Below are positions 1 through 8,113 of a DNA stretch of 61,838 nucleotides, one piece after another (position 1 is the stretch's first letter; each line of letters opens with the position of its first letter). Origin of the DNA: Pseudomonadota bacterium (lineage in GTDB: Bacteria; Pseudomonadota; Alphaproteobacteria; Rhodobacterales; Rhodobacteraceae). The DNA lies in assembly GCA_963205235.1 (NCBI GenBank), contig CAUJIP010000122.1, positions 1-61,838 on the forward strand. Reading direction: 5' to 3'. The notes under the pieces are model-generated. The model was not told the origin of the DNA and did not search any database. It worked only from the letters and a program-made list of their open reading frames with translations. The translations under genes and the position numbers were made by a program.

Positions 1-112
1 CGCTTTGGTGTGAGCGGGGGCGCCTGTGGGTGGCACGTCGTTGGACGACGTCACCCCTCGCGCGGCGGGCCGAGGCGGCGACGAAGTCGAACGACGAGGG
101 TGGCCTGGGCGT

Positions 113-176
113 GGGGGGCGCTGCCCCCCAAGGGGCCATGCGGCCCCTCCCCCCGGGATATTTGGAGAAGAGAAAG
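113..176. repeat. REP-like extragenic hairpins downstream of the inositol operon
   Basis: Two adjacent perfect hairpins are visible: GGGGGGC/GCCCCCC (113-119 with 123-129) and GGGGCC/GGCCCC (132-137 with 142-147). They are followed by CCCCCGGGATATTTGGAGAA. This arrangement resembles the extragenic palindromes that recur after genes in many Rhodobacteraceae genomes; that comparison is from memory. It lies beyond the stop codon of the minus-strand aldolase gene and could help terminate that operon. No second copy was seen in this window, and bases 1-112 hold no gene I can support. Confidence 0.5.
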
Positions 177-210
177 CCATTTGAGGGCGGTCCCATACGT
201 CAGGGTGGCT

Positions 211-1053
211 TTATCCGCCCGTGCCATTCAGGTCGCGCAGGATGCGGCGCGTGGCGGTGACGAGGGGGGCTTCGGTGCGCGACAGGAGTTTGATCCGGTC
301 AAATTCATCCGGCTGATCGGCAAGGCTTTGGCGCAGCGCCGTGCCGAAGGTCTGGCGGAGTTCGGTGCCGATGTTGAACTTGCAGATCGGCGTCGTGCGG
401 GCAAGGCGCTGGCGGTCGGCTGAGGGCACCCCTGAGCCGCCATGGATCACCAAGGGCACCCGGCCCCGTGTGGCAATGGCAATGGCGGCAAGGGCGCGGT
501 CGTCGATTGCGCCGGTCTGGCCCTGTTGCAGATGAACGTTGCCGACCGAGACGGCCATGGCATCGACCCCGGTTTCAAGGGCAAACTCAGCGGCCTCGGC
601 TGGGTTGGTGCGGGCCGACATCGCGCCACCGGCATAGCCGACAAAGCCGATCTCGCCCTCACACGACACGCCATTGTCATGCGCCATGCGGGCGATGTCG
701 CGGGTCAGGCGGATGTTTTCGGCCAAGGGCAGGTCTGATCCGTCGAACATGACGGAGGTGAAGCCTTCGGCTATCGCGGCGCGCGCCTCATCGAGGCTGC
801 GGCCATGGTCGAGATGCAGGACGACCGGAACCGTCACGCTGTCGGCCAGGTGGCGGAACATGGCGCCAAGAACCGGCAAGGGGGTATGGGCACGGGCGCC
901 GGGACCGGCTTGCAGGATGACGGGGGCGCCTTCCAACTCGGCGGCGGTGACGAAGGCGCGGGCGTCCTCCCACCCCAGGCAGACAAGGCCCGCGACGGCA
1001 TGGCCTTGTCGCAGGGCAGGTTCAAGGACCTGAGCCAGCGTTGCCCGTGTCAT
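211..1053 (-). CDS. class II fructose-bisphosphate aldolase family protein, IolJ-like
   Basis: This 280-residue protein is a class II (zinc) aldolase of the ketose-bisphosphate type. Visible motifs are the HLDHG zinc-binding box (residues 80-84), a CEGEIG segment, HGGSG near the C-terminal half and KFNIGTELR, which in the family bind metal and substrate phosphate. It is the last gene of the minus-strand iolD-iolC-iolB run, 10 bases after iolB. In inositol catabolism the aldolase (IolJ) cleaves 2-deoxy-5-keto-gluconate 6-phosphate to dihydroxyacetone phosphate and malonate semialdehyde; that role is inferred from context. The start at 1053 was chosen because AAGGGG precedes it and the family begins near MTRATLAQ. 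An upstream in-frame extension into iolB is unlikely to be used. A tagatose or fructose bisphosphate substrate remains possible. Confidence 0.85.
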   Translation of the reverse strand: MTRATLAQVLEPALRQGHAVAGLVCLGWEDARAFVTAAELEGAPVILQAGPGARAHTPLPVLGAMFRHLADSVTVPVVLHLDHGRSLDEARAAIAEGFTSVMFDGSDLPLAENIRLTRDIARMAHDNGVSCEGEIGFVGYAGGAMSARTNPAEAAEFALETGVDAMAVSVGNVHLQQGQTGAIDDRALAAIAIATRGRVPLVIHGGSGVPSADRQRLARTTPICKFNIGTELRQTFGTALRQSLADQPDEFDRIKLLSRTEAPLVTATRRILRDLNGTGG

Positions 1054-1063
1054 GCCAGCCCCT

Positions 1064-1924
1064 TCATTTGAACTTGGCCACCATGTCGAGGATGCCGGGG
1101 ATCGTGTGGATCTGGTCGGCATGGGTGGGCTGGAAATACTGCTTCAGGCTGCGTTGGGAAAGCCCGCCGAGGATGGTGAAATAGTACATCTCATAGCCCG
1201 GCAGGACGGCGCAGGGGTGGTAGCCCTTGTCGATCAGGATCGTCGAGCGGTCCATGATGTGATAGGCGTCGCCGGGTTCGTTGTCCTGACGTTGCAGCAT
1301 CTGCAGGCCCGAGCCGTGGTTCGGGCGGAAGCGGAAGTTGTAGGTTTCGTCATGGCGGGTCTCGATCATCTCGCCCGTCGCGGGGTCCGTGCGGTCGGTG
1401 TCGTGCTTGTGGCTGGGAAAGCCGGACCAGCCGCCGGTGCCCACGGTGTAAAGTTCGCTGACCAGCAGGCGACCGACCCGGCCATGGTATTTGGTGCCAA
1501 GGATGTGCTTGATCTTGCGGTGGGTCTTGGTGTCGTCGGACCCGTACTGGATGCGGTCAATCTCATCCGCGCGGATGGCGAAGGGTTCCAGGGTCTGGTC
1601 GAACTTTGCGCCCGCGATGAAGATTTCGGCACTGTCGGACAGGCAGGTGATCTGCGCAGTGGTGCCGGTGGGGACATAGACGCCTTCGGGTTCGCCGTCC
1701 CAGACATCGGCGCGGCGCTGGCCAAGGTCGGTATGGGTCTGGCCGCCGACCTGAACCTTGATCGTGCCGGTCGCGGGGACGACGCAGGTTTCATAGCCGG
1801 TGAGGGAATAGCCGAAAAGCTCGCCCTTGGTCAGTTTGACGATGTTGAAATAGTTGAGCGGCACCAGCGGGTGACCCGCATCGACGATGGGCTGGTTCCG
1901 GTTGTCGTGGGGGGCGATATGCAT
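1064..1924 (-). CDS. iolB: 5-deoxy-glucuronate isomerase
   Basis: This 286-residue cupin-fold protein matches IolB, which converts 5-deoxy-glucuronate to 2-deoxy-5-keto-gluconate in myo-inositol breakdown. Recognisable parts are the N-terminal MHIAPHDNRN region, the central GGWSGFPSHKHD cupin metal-binding segment with paired histidines, a glutamate shortly after, and the C-terminal GYEMYYFTIL strand. The length is a little above the usual ~270 residues. It starts 9 bases after the iolC stop and is followed 10 bases later by the aldolase, so it sits inside a four-gene operon. Context and motifs agree, leaving little doubt about the assignment. Confidence 0.93.
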   Translation of the reverse strand: MHIAPHDNRNQPIVDAGHPLVPLNYFNIVKLTKGELFGYSLTGYETCVVPATGTIKVQVGGQTHTDLGQRRADVWDGEPEGVYVPTGTTAQITCLSDSAEIFIAGAKFDQTLEPFAIRADEIDRIQYGSDDTKTHRKIKHILGTKYHGRVGRLLVSELYTVGTGGWSGFPSHKHDTDRTDPATGEMIETRHDETYNFRFRPNHGSGLQMLQRQDNEPGDAYHIMDRSTILIDKGYHPCAVLPGYEMYYFTILGGLSQRSLKQYFQPTHADQIHTIPGILDMVAKFK

Positions 1925-1933
1925 GATGCGCTT

Positions 1934-2893
1934 TCAGGGATCGGGGTGGGTGGCGAGGAAGTGATCAAGGTCTTCGGTGGTCGGCATGGCGGGGGCGCAG
2001 CCGACCCGGGCGACGACCATGGCGGCATTGGCTGCGCCGTTTAGGGTGGCTTCGCGGGGGCTGCGGCCTTGGGCAAGGGCGGTCAGGAAGCCGCCCATGA
2101 AGGCATCGCCCGCGCCGGTGGGTTTCAGGGCGTTTGTGCGGTAGATGCCGGTGGTGAATTCCTTAGTCGGGGTAAGGGTGACAGCGCCAAGTTCGCCGCG
2201 TTTGTAGACGGCGATCTTGGCGCCTTCGGCGACGAGTTGGCGGGCGGTTGACAGGCCTTCGGCTTCGGTTCCGGCGAGATGGCCGAATTCGACGTCATTG
2301 CCGACGACAATGTCGCAGAGGCGCGCGGCGGTCAGGTTTATGTCGCGGGCCTCGGCTGTTGACGCCCAGGAATAGGGGCGGAAGTCGATGTCCATGATGT
2401 TGACAAGGCCCGCCGCTTTGGCCTTGGTCAGCGCGGCCATTGTGGCGCTGCGGGAAGGGTCCTGCGCCAGCGCGGTGCCGGTGATGATGAGGGAGTCGTA
2501 ACCGGTGAAGTCGGCTTGGGCCACGTCTTCGGGTGTGAGGGCGAAGTCGGCGGCGTTGTTGCGGTAGATGACGGACTGGCAGTTCTCCAGCCGGGTCTCG
2601 ACCACGGCAAGCGAGGTGCGGGTATCTGCGGCGGTCATTCGGACATGGGTGCGGTCGATGCCGTAGTGGTCAAGCTGGGCAAGGCAGAAGCGACCGACGG
2701 CGTCGTCGGAGAGGCGGGTGAGGAGGGCGGCTTTGGCTTCGTGGCGGGCAAGGGCGACGGCGATGTTGGCGGCGGACCCGCCAAGATGGGCTACAAAGCG
2801 GGTGGCATCGGGGATCTGGGTGCCGGGGGGATCGGCGTAGAGGTCCATCCCGGCGCGGCCAAGGACGAGGTGGCGGTTGCCCTTGAGGATCAT
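1934..2893 (-). CDS. iolC: 5-dehydro-2-deoxygluconokinase
   Basis: This 319-residue PfkB/ribokinase-family sugar kinase phosphorylates 2-deoxy-5-keto-gluconate. The N-terminal PfkB signature (GGSAANIAVALAR) and the C-terminal nucleotide-site motif TGAGDAF (residues 259-265, catalytic base D263) are present. The start at 2893 (MILKGNRHL) overlaps the iolD stop by one base (TGATG), indicating translational coupling. A longer reading frame upstream would run into iolD and is rejected. Position between iolD and iolB supports IolC over other PfkB kinases. Confidence 0.92.
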   Translation of the reverse strand: MILKGNRHLVLGRAGMDLYADPPGTQIPDATRFVAHLGGSAANIAVALARHEAKAALLTRLSDDAVGRFCLAQLDHYGIDRTHVRMTAADTRTSLAVVETRLENCQSVIYRNNAADFALTPEDVAQADFTGYDSLIITGTALAQDPSRSATMAALTKAKAAGLVNIMDIDFRPYSWASTAEARDINLTAARLCDIVVGNDVEFGHLAGTEAEGLSTARQLVAEGAKIAVYKRGELGAVTLTPTKEFTTGIYRTNALKPTGAGDAFMGGFLTALAQGRSPREATLNGAANAAMVVARVGCAPAMPTTEDLDHFLATHPDP

Positions 2894-4773
2894 CACACAC
2901 CCGGCCTTTGGTTTGCGCGGCCGGATTCCCAGTCTTCGTGGGCCTTGGTCACCTGCGGGTTGCTGGAGATTTGGGGCGTGCCGACTTCCCACCAGGCGTG
3001 GCCCTGGGTGGTCCAGCCCTCATAGGGGTCGACCTGCATGACGATGACTTGGGTGCGGTTCGCGGCCTTGGCGCGGGTGAAGGCTTCGGCCAGTTCGGCG
3101 GGGTTGGCGACGGTCTGCGCCTCGGCCCCCAGGGCGCGGGCGTGGGCTTCGAAATCGACGCTGAAGGGTTCTGGGACGGTGGGGCTGTCTTTGATCAGGT
3201 TGTTGAAGCTGGGCTGGCCGGTGTTGTTCTGGAGTTTGTTGATGACCGCAAAGCCGCCGTTGTCGAGGACGAGGATGATCAGCTTCTTGCCCGTCAGCGC
3301 GGCGGAGTAGATGTCGGAGTTCATCAGAAGGTACGAGCCGTCGCCGACGAAGACCACGGTGTCGCGGTCGGGTTCCTGTTCGCTTTGCGCGATGCGCGCC
3401 CCCCAGCCGCCGGCGATCTCATAGCCCATGCAGGAAAAGCCGAATTCCACATCGACCGTGCCAAGGCCAAGGGTGCGCCAGTTGGCGGTCACCTCGGCGG
3501 GCAGGCCCCCGGCGGCGGCAACGATGCGGTCGCGGGGGTGGCAAAGTGCGTTCACGGTGCCGATGGCCTGAGCGTAGGAGTTCGGGCGGTTGCCGGGGGC
3601 GGTGTTGGCGGCGACATAGGCATCCCAGTCGCGTCGGTGGGCTTGGGCCTGTGCCAGCCACGCGGCGGGGGCCTTGTGCGACCCAAGCGCCTTGCCCATG
3701 GCCAGAAGGCCAAGCTTGGCGTCGCCCACTACGGCCAAGGCCATGTGCTTGGCGGCATCGTGGCGTCCGACGTTCAGGGTGACGAGCTTCGCGTCCGGGG
3801 CGAAGGCGGTCCAGGAGCCGGTGGTGAAGTCCTGCAACCGGGTGCCGACGGCGAGGATCAGGTCTGCGGCTGCGGCGACGGCATTGGCGCTGTCCGAGCC
3901 GGTCACGCCGATAGGGCCGATGTTCAGGGGATCGGTCGCCAGCAGGTTTGCCCGGCCCGCGATGGTTTCCACCACGGGGATGGCGTGGGCGGCAGCGAAG
4001 GCCTGAAGCTCGGCAGTGGCGCGGGAATACTGGACGCCTCCCCCTGCGATGATGACCGGGCGCTGGGCGGTGCGCAGGGCCTGAACGGCGGCGGCGAGGT
4101 CGGTTTCATCGGCCGACTGGCGGCGGATGTGGTGGACCCGGCGGGCAAAGAAGGTGGCGGGGTAATCGTAGGCCCAGCCTTGCAGGTCTTGCGGCAGGCC
4201 GATGAAGGCGGGGCCGCAGTCGGCGGGGTCAAGCATGGTGGCAAGGGTCGCAGGCAGGGATTGCAGGATCTGTGCGGGATGGGTGATCCGGTCCCAGAAG
4301 CGGGTCACGGATTTGAAGGCGTCATTCACGCCAAGGGTCGGATTGCCGAAATGTTCAAGCTGTTGCAGCACCGGGTCGGGCAGGCGGGTGATGAACGTGT
4401 CACCGCACAACATCAGTATCGGCAGGCGGTTGGCATGCGCCAGTGCGGCGGCGGTCAGCAGGTTCGCCGTTCCCGGCCCGGCGCTGGCGGTGCAGAACAT
4501 GAAGCGCTGGCGCAGGTGATACTTGGCATAGGCGGCAGCGGCAAAGCCCATGCTTTGTTCGTTCTGGCCGCGATACAGCGGGAATTCATCGCGGACGGGA
4601 TAAAGCGCCTCGCCCAGACAGGGGACGTTGCCATGGCCAAAGATGCCAAAGCCGCCGCCGCAGATGCGGGTCTCGACACCGTCGATCACGATCCATTGCG
4701 CCATAAGCCATTTGACGATGGCCTGGGCGACGGTCAGGCGGATCACGCCGTTTGAGCTTTCGGTCGGGGTCAT
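2893..4773 (-). CDS. iolD: 3D-(3,5/4)-trihydroxycyclohexane-1,2-dione acylhydrolase (decyclizing)
   Basis: This 626-residue thiamine-diphosphate enzyme opens the inositol ring product 3D-trihydroxycyclohexane-1,2-dione to 5-deoxy-glucuronate. It has the acetolactate synthase-like three-domain layout: an N-terminal Pyr domain with the RGQNEQSMG glutamate region, a central domain, and a C-terminal PP domain. The GDG...DN thiamine-diphosphate/Mg motif lies at residues 477-505. Length is typical of IolD. It is the first gene of the minus-strand operon. Its start codon at 4773 faces the divergent dehydrogenase gene across about 105 bases that contain a LacI-type palindrome. Confidence 0.94.
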   Translation of the reverse strand: MTPTESSNGVIRLTVAQAIVKWLMAQWIVIDGVETRICGGGFGIFGHGNVPCLGEALYPVRDEFPLYRGQNEQSMGFAAAAYAKYHLRQRFMFCTASAGPGTANLLTAAALAHANRLPILMLCGDTFITRLPDPVLQQLEHFGNPTLGVNDAFKSVTRFWDRITHPAQILQSLPATLATMLDPADCGPAFIGLPQDLQGWAYDYPATFFARRVHHIRRQSADETDLAAAVQALRTAQRPVIIAGGGVQYSRATAELQAFAAAHAIPVVETIAGRANLLATDPLNIGPIGVTGSDSANAVAAAADLILAVGTRLQDFTTGSWTAFAPDAKLVTLNVGRHDAAKHMALAVVGDAKLGLLAMGKALGSHKAPAAWLAQAQAHRRDWDAYVAANTAPGNRPNSYAQAIGTVNALCHPRDRIVAAAGGLPAEVTANWRTLGLGTVDVEFGFSCMGYEIAGGWGARIAQSEQEPDRDTVVFVGDGSYLLMNSDIYSAALTGKKLIILVLDNGGFAVINKLQNNTGQPSFNNLIKDSPTVPEPFSVDFEAHARALGAEAQTVANPAELAEAFTRAKAANRTQVIVMQVDPYEGWTTQGHAWWEVGTPQISSNPQVTKAHEDWESGRANQRPGV

Positions 4774-4840
4774 TCATCATGCCTTGGTCTGTGCCTGCAA
4801 GAAAGGCAGTTGCGGGGCGATGGAAGACAGCATAAGGTTT

Positions 4841-4856
4841 TTGCAACCGGTTGCAA
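4841..4856. promoter_or_regulatory. putative LacI-family operator in the divergent iol promoter
   Basis: TTGCAACCGGTTGCAA is a perfect 16-base palindrome with a central CG step, the usual form of LacI/GalR-family operators. It sits in the 106-base divergent region between iolD (minus) and the inositol dehydrogenase gene (plus), where one dimer could control both arms. The LacI-family gene ending this locus (8114-9124) is the obvious candidate ligand. Binding is inferred. Confidence 0.7.
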
Positions 4857-4879
4857 TGTGCAATCTGCGGGGGGCTGGT

Positions 4880-5995
4880 ATGGCTGAGATCGGCATTGGC
4901 ATCATCGGTGGCGGCTATATGGGCAAGGCGCATGCCGTCGCTTATGCGGCGGTGGGCGCGGTGTTCGAGACGAGCCTTAAGCCGAGGCTGGAGATGGTGG
5001 CGGCGGGGTCGCTGGCTTCGGCGGAACGGTACAGGGATGCCTTCGGGTTCCAGCGGGCGGCGAAGGACTGGCAGGAACTGGTCGCGGACCCCAAGGTTGA
5101 GGCGGTGGTGATCGCCAGTCCGCAAGCGACGCACCGGGCGATTGCCGAAGCGGCCTTTGCCGCCGGAAAGCCGGTGTTCTGCGAAAAGCCGCTGGGGGCC
5201 TCGCTTGACGACGGCAAGGCGATGGTTGCGGCGGCGGAGGCCAGTGGCCAGATCAACATGATCGGGTTCAACTATGTGCGCACCCCCGCGACGCAGTTCG
5301 TCCGCAAGCTGCTGGCGGAGGGCGCGATTGGTCAGGTGACCTGGTTCCGGGGCGAGCATACCGAGGATTTCTTTGCCGATCCCGCAATGCCCGCGACATG
5401 GCGGACCCAAGGGCGGGCCAATGGCTGCATGGGCGATCTAGCGCCGCATCCGGTCAACTGCATGCTGGCGCTGATGGGGCCGGTTGCCGAACTTTCGGCG
5501 CGGATCGAGACGGTGCATGCCACCCGGCCCGGCGCGAATGGCCCGGAAGCGGTGACGAATGACGACCACGCCCAGATCATGCTGCGCTTTCAGGGCGGGG
5601 CGATGGGGCATCTGTACATCAGCCGCACGGCGACGGGGCGGAAGATGGGCTATGCCTATGAAATCCACGGCACCAAGGGCTCGATCCGCTTTGACCAGGA
5701 AGACCAGAACGTGGTGTGGCTGTATCGCGCCGAGGGACCCGAGGGAACGCGGGGTTTCACCCGCATCCTGACCGGGCCTGCGCATCCCGATTACCTCGCC
5801 TTCTGTCAGGGGCCGGGCCATGGCACCGGCTATCAGGACCAGATCATCATCGAGGCCAAGGATTTCCTGACCGCGATTGTCAGCGGTCGCCAAGTCTGGC
5901 CCACGTTCCGTGACGGGCTTGCCGTCAGTCAGTTGATCGAAACCGCGCACCAGTCGTCCGAGGACGGGCGCTGGCATGCTGTGCCCAAGACATGA
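4880..5995 (+). CDS. Gfo/Idh/MocA oxidoreductase, probable inositol 2-dehydrogenase
   Basis: This 371-residue NAD(P)-dependent oxidoreductase has a Rossmann start (GIGIIGGGYMG, residues 5-15), the family EKPL motif with lysine 103, and GDLAPHPVN carrying the usual catalytic-type Asp/His. In an inositol operon the expected activity is oxidation of myo- or scyllo-inositol to inosose (IolG/IolX-type). Which inositol isomer it uses cannot be told from the sequence. ATG 4880 was chosen because a G-rich Shine-Dalgarno stretch precedes it and it directly starts the Rossmann fold; an in-frame ATG at 4856 lies within the operator palindrome. It is the first gene of the plus-strand arm, 7 bases before iolE. 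Confidence 0.85.
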   Translation: MAEIGIGIIGGGYMGKAHAVAYAAVGAVFETSLKPRLEMVAAGSLASAERYRDAFGFQRAAKDWQELVADPKVEAVVIASPQATHRAIAEAAFAAGKPVFCEKPLGASLDDGKAMVAAAEASGQINMIGFNYVRTPATQFVRKLLAEGAIGQVTWFRGEHTEDFFADPAMPATWRTQGRANGCMGDLAPHPVNCMLALMGPVAELSARIETVHATRPGANGPEAVTNDDHAQIMLRFQGGAMGHLYISRTATGRKMGYAYEIHGTKGSIRFDQEDQNVVWLYRAEGPEGTRGFTRILTGPAHPDYLAFCQGPGHGTGYQDQIIIEAKDFLTAIVSGRQVWPTFRDGLAVSQLIETAHQSSEDGRWHAVPKT

Positions 5996-6002
5996 GGACC
6001 AA

Positions 6003-6893
6003 ATGACCATCCGTATCGGCAATGCCCCGTGCTCATGGGGTGTGGAATTCGCAAGCGACCCGCGCAACCCGGCGTGGGAGACAGTGCTGCAGGAATGCGC
6101 GGGCGCGGGCTACAAGGGGATCGAACTGGGCCCCATCGGGTTCATGCCCGAGGACGCGGGTGTCTTGGGCGACGCTTTGGCCCGCCATGACCTGACGCTG
6201 ATCGGCGGGGTGGTGTTCCGGCCGCTCCACGACCCTGCGGCCTGGGATGAGGTGATGGATGCCTCACGCCGCACCTGCAAGGCGCTGGTCGCGCATGGGG
6301 CAAAGCATCTGGTGCTGATCGATTCTATCTCACCCCGTCGCGCGCCGACTGCCGGGCGGGCCAGCGAGGCCGAGCAGATGGGGGCGGCGGAATGGGTGGC
6401 GTTCCGCGACCGGATCGCGACCGTGGCGCAGATGGGGGCCGAGGAATACGGGCTGACCGTTGGCATCCATGCCCATGCGGCGGGGTTCATCGACTTTGAA
6501 CCCGAGCTGGAGCGGTTGCTGGATGAGGTGGATGAGAAGATACTGAAGATCTGCTTTGACACCGGGCATCATTCCTATGCCGGGTTCGATCCGGTTGCCT
6601 TCATGCGCCGCCACATCGGACGGATCAGCTATATGCATTTCAAGGACATCGATCCGGCGGTGAAGGCGCGGGTGATCGCGAACCGGACTGGGTTCTATGA
6701 CGCCTGCGGGCAAGGGATTTTCTGCAACCTCGGGAAAGGGGATGTCGATTTCCCTGCCGTGCGGCAAATCCTGCTGGACGCAGGGTTTCAGGGCTGGTGC
6801 ACGGTCGAACAGGACTGCGACCCGACGCTTGACGTTCGTCCGATGGACGACGCAAAGGCGAACCGGGACTATCTGGCATCCATCGGGTTTTAA
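6003..6893 (+). CDS. iolE: myo-inosose-2 dehydratase
   Basis: This 296-residue xylose-isomerase-like TIM barrel matches IolE, which dehydrates 2-keto-myo-inositol to the trihydroxycyclohexanedione used by IolD. Typical landmarks are APCSWGVEF at the N-terminus, GIHAHAAGF in the middle, CFDTGHHSYAGFDP and MHFKDI (metal-binding Asp/His/Glu positions), and GDVDFPAV...CTVEQD near the end. The start at 6003 is preceded by GAGGA at 5994-5998. It follows the dehydrogenase by 7 bases and precedes another Gfo/Idh gene by 9, forming a three-gene operon. Confidence 0.93.
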   Translation: MTIRIGNAPCSWGVEFASDPRNPAWETVLQECAGAGYKGIELGPIGFMPEDAGVLGDALARHDLTLIGGVVFRPLHDPAAWDEVMDASRRTCKALVAHGAKHLVLIDSISPRRAPTAGRASEAEQMGAAEWVAFRDRIATVAQMGAEEYGLTVGIHAHAAGFIDFEPELERLLDEVDEKILKICFDTGHHSYAGFDPVAFMRRHIGRISYMHFKDIDPAVKARVIANRTGFYDACGQGIFCNLGKGDVDFPAVRQILLDAGFQGWCTVEQDCDPTLDVRPMDDAKANRDYLASIGF

Positions 6894-6902
6894 GGGGGCA
6901 TC

Positions 6903-8036
6903 ATGGCACGTCTGAAATGGGGAATGATCGGTGGCGGTGACGGCAGCCAGATCGGCCCGGCGCATCGGTTGGGGGCGCTGGCGGATGGGCATTTCGATCT
7001 GGTGGCGGGGGCGTTTGACCATCGGCCTGCCGAGGGCCGCGCTTTCGCGCTGAAGCATGGCGTGGCCGAGGATCGCGCCTATGGCGACTGGCGCGAGATG
7101 CTGGCGGGGGAAAAGGGCCGGGCGGATCGGGTTGACCTTGTGACGGTGGCGACGCCGAATTCGACCCATTTCGAAATTTCCAAGGCGTTTCTGGAGGCCG
7201 GTTTCCACGTATTGTGCGAAAAGCCGATTACGGTGACGGTCGAGGAGGGCGAAGAGATCGTCCGCATCGCGGAAAAGACCGGGCGGATTTGTGCGGTGAA
7301 CTATTGCTATTCGGCCTATCCGATGGTCCGTCAGGCCCGAGCGATGGTGCGCAATGGCGATATCGGCAAGGTGCGGCTGGTGGTGACGAATTTCAGCCAC
7401 GGTCACCACGGCGACGCGACCGATGCTGACAATCCGCGCGTGCGGTGGCGCTATGACCCGGCGCTGGCGGGGGTGTCGGGGCAGTTCGCCGATTGCGGCA
7501 TTCATGCGCTGCATATGGCGAGTTTCATCTGCGATGATGAGGTGGAAAAGCTGAGCGCCGATTTCGCATCCACCATCCCCAGCCGGGTGCTGGAGGATGA
7601 CGCGATGGTCAACTTCCGCATGGGCAAGGGTACGGTCGGGCGGCTTTGGACCTCGTCCGTTGCCATCGGGCGGCAGCATGGGTTTGATATTCAGGTGTTC
7701 GGCGAAACCGGGGGCCTGCGCTGGGCGTCGGAACAGCCGAACCAGTTGATCTATACCCCGGTCGGTGGCCGGACGCAGATCATCGAAAAGGGCGAGGGTG
7801 GTTTGTATGACGAGGCCAAGCGGTTGAGCCGCGTCGCCATCGCCCATCCAGAAGGCTTCCCCTTGGCAGTGGCAAACATCTATTGCGAGTTGGCCGATGC
7901 CATTCGCGGCACGGCGCGCGATGGGTTGCCGGTTGCCTCCGCCGGGGTGCGGTCGATTGCGGCGGTGCATGCGGCGGTCGCTTCGGCCAAGACAGGCGGC
8001 ACCTGGGTGGACGCGCGACCGCCGATGTATCGCTGA
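6903..8036 (+). CDS. Gfo/Idh/MocA oxidoreductase, second dehydrogenase of the iol locus
   Basis: This 377-residue enzyme has an N-terminal Rossmann motif (GMIGGGDGSQIG), EKPI with lysine 107, and DCGIHALHM with the usual Asp/His pair. It resembles the dehydrogenase at 24993-26162 (both read GM(I/V)GGG followed by an insertion and DLVAG) more than it resembles its neighbour at 4880. A second dehydrogenase in an iol operon usually broadens inositol isomer range (IolW/IolX-like) or feeds another cyclitol or sugar acid; the substrate is not determinable. It is last in the plus arm and is followed by a terminator hairpin at 8052-8069. Confidence 0.82.
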   Translation: MARLKWGMIGGGDGSQIGPAHRLGALADGHFDLVAGAFDHRPAEGRAFALKHGVAEDRAYGDWREMLAGEKGRADRVDLVTVATPNSTHFEISKAFLEAGFHVLCEKPITVTVEEGEEIVRIAEKTGRICAVNYCYSAYPMVRQARAMVRNGDIGKVRLVVTNFSHGHHGDATDADNPRVRWRYDPALAGVSGQFADCGIHALHMASFICDDEVEKLSADFASTIPSRVLEDDAMVNFRMGKGTVGRLWTSSVAIGRQHGFDIQVFGETGGLRWASEQPNQLIYTPVGGRTQIIEKGEGGLYDEAKRLSRVAIAHPEGFPLAVANIYCELADAIRGTARDGLPVASAGVRSIAAVHAAVASAKTGGTWVDARPPMYR

Positions 8037-8051
8037 ACGGGGTCGCTCATC

Positions 8052-8069
8052 GGCCCTGACGGGCCTTTT
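8052..8069 (+). terminator. intrinsic terminator after the iolE arm
   Basis: GGCCC-TGAC-GGGCC followed by TTTT forms a short rho-independent terminator 15 bases after the Gfo/Idh stop. A larger 10-bp inverted repeat (CCTGACGGGC at 8055-8064 with GCCCGTCAGG at 8087-8096) overlaps it. That repeat could serve the convergent LacI gene as well. Confidence 0.6.
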
Positions 8070-8113
8070 CACTGGAACCGAAGACCGCCCGTCAGGGAGG
8101 GATGAGGGGAGGA

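Noticed and set aside
2908-4755. Plus-strand 615-codon frame over iolD
   Set aside because: It is antisense to a complete iolD with intact thiamine-diphosphate motifs, and its Gly/Val/Ala-rich sequence is typical of a shadow frame.
6330-8072. Minus-strand 580-codon frame over iolE and the Gfo/Idh gene
   Set aside because: Arg/His-rich composition and position opposite two clear genes mark it as non-coding.
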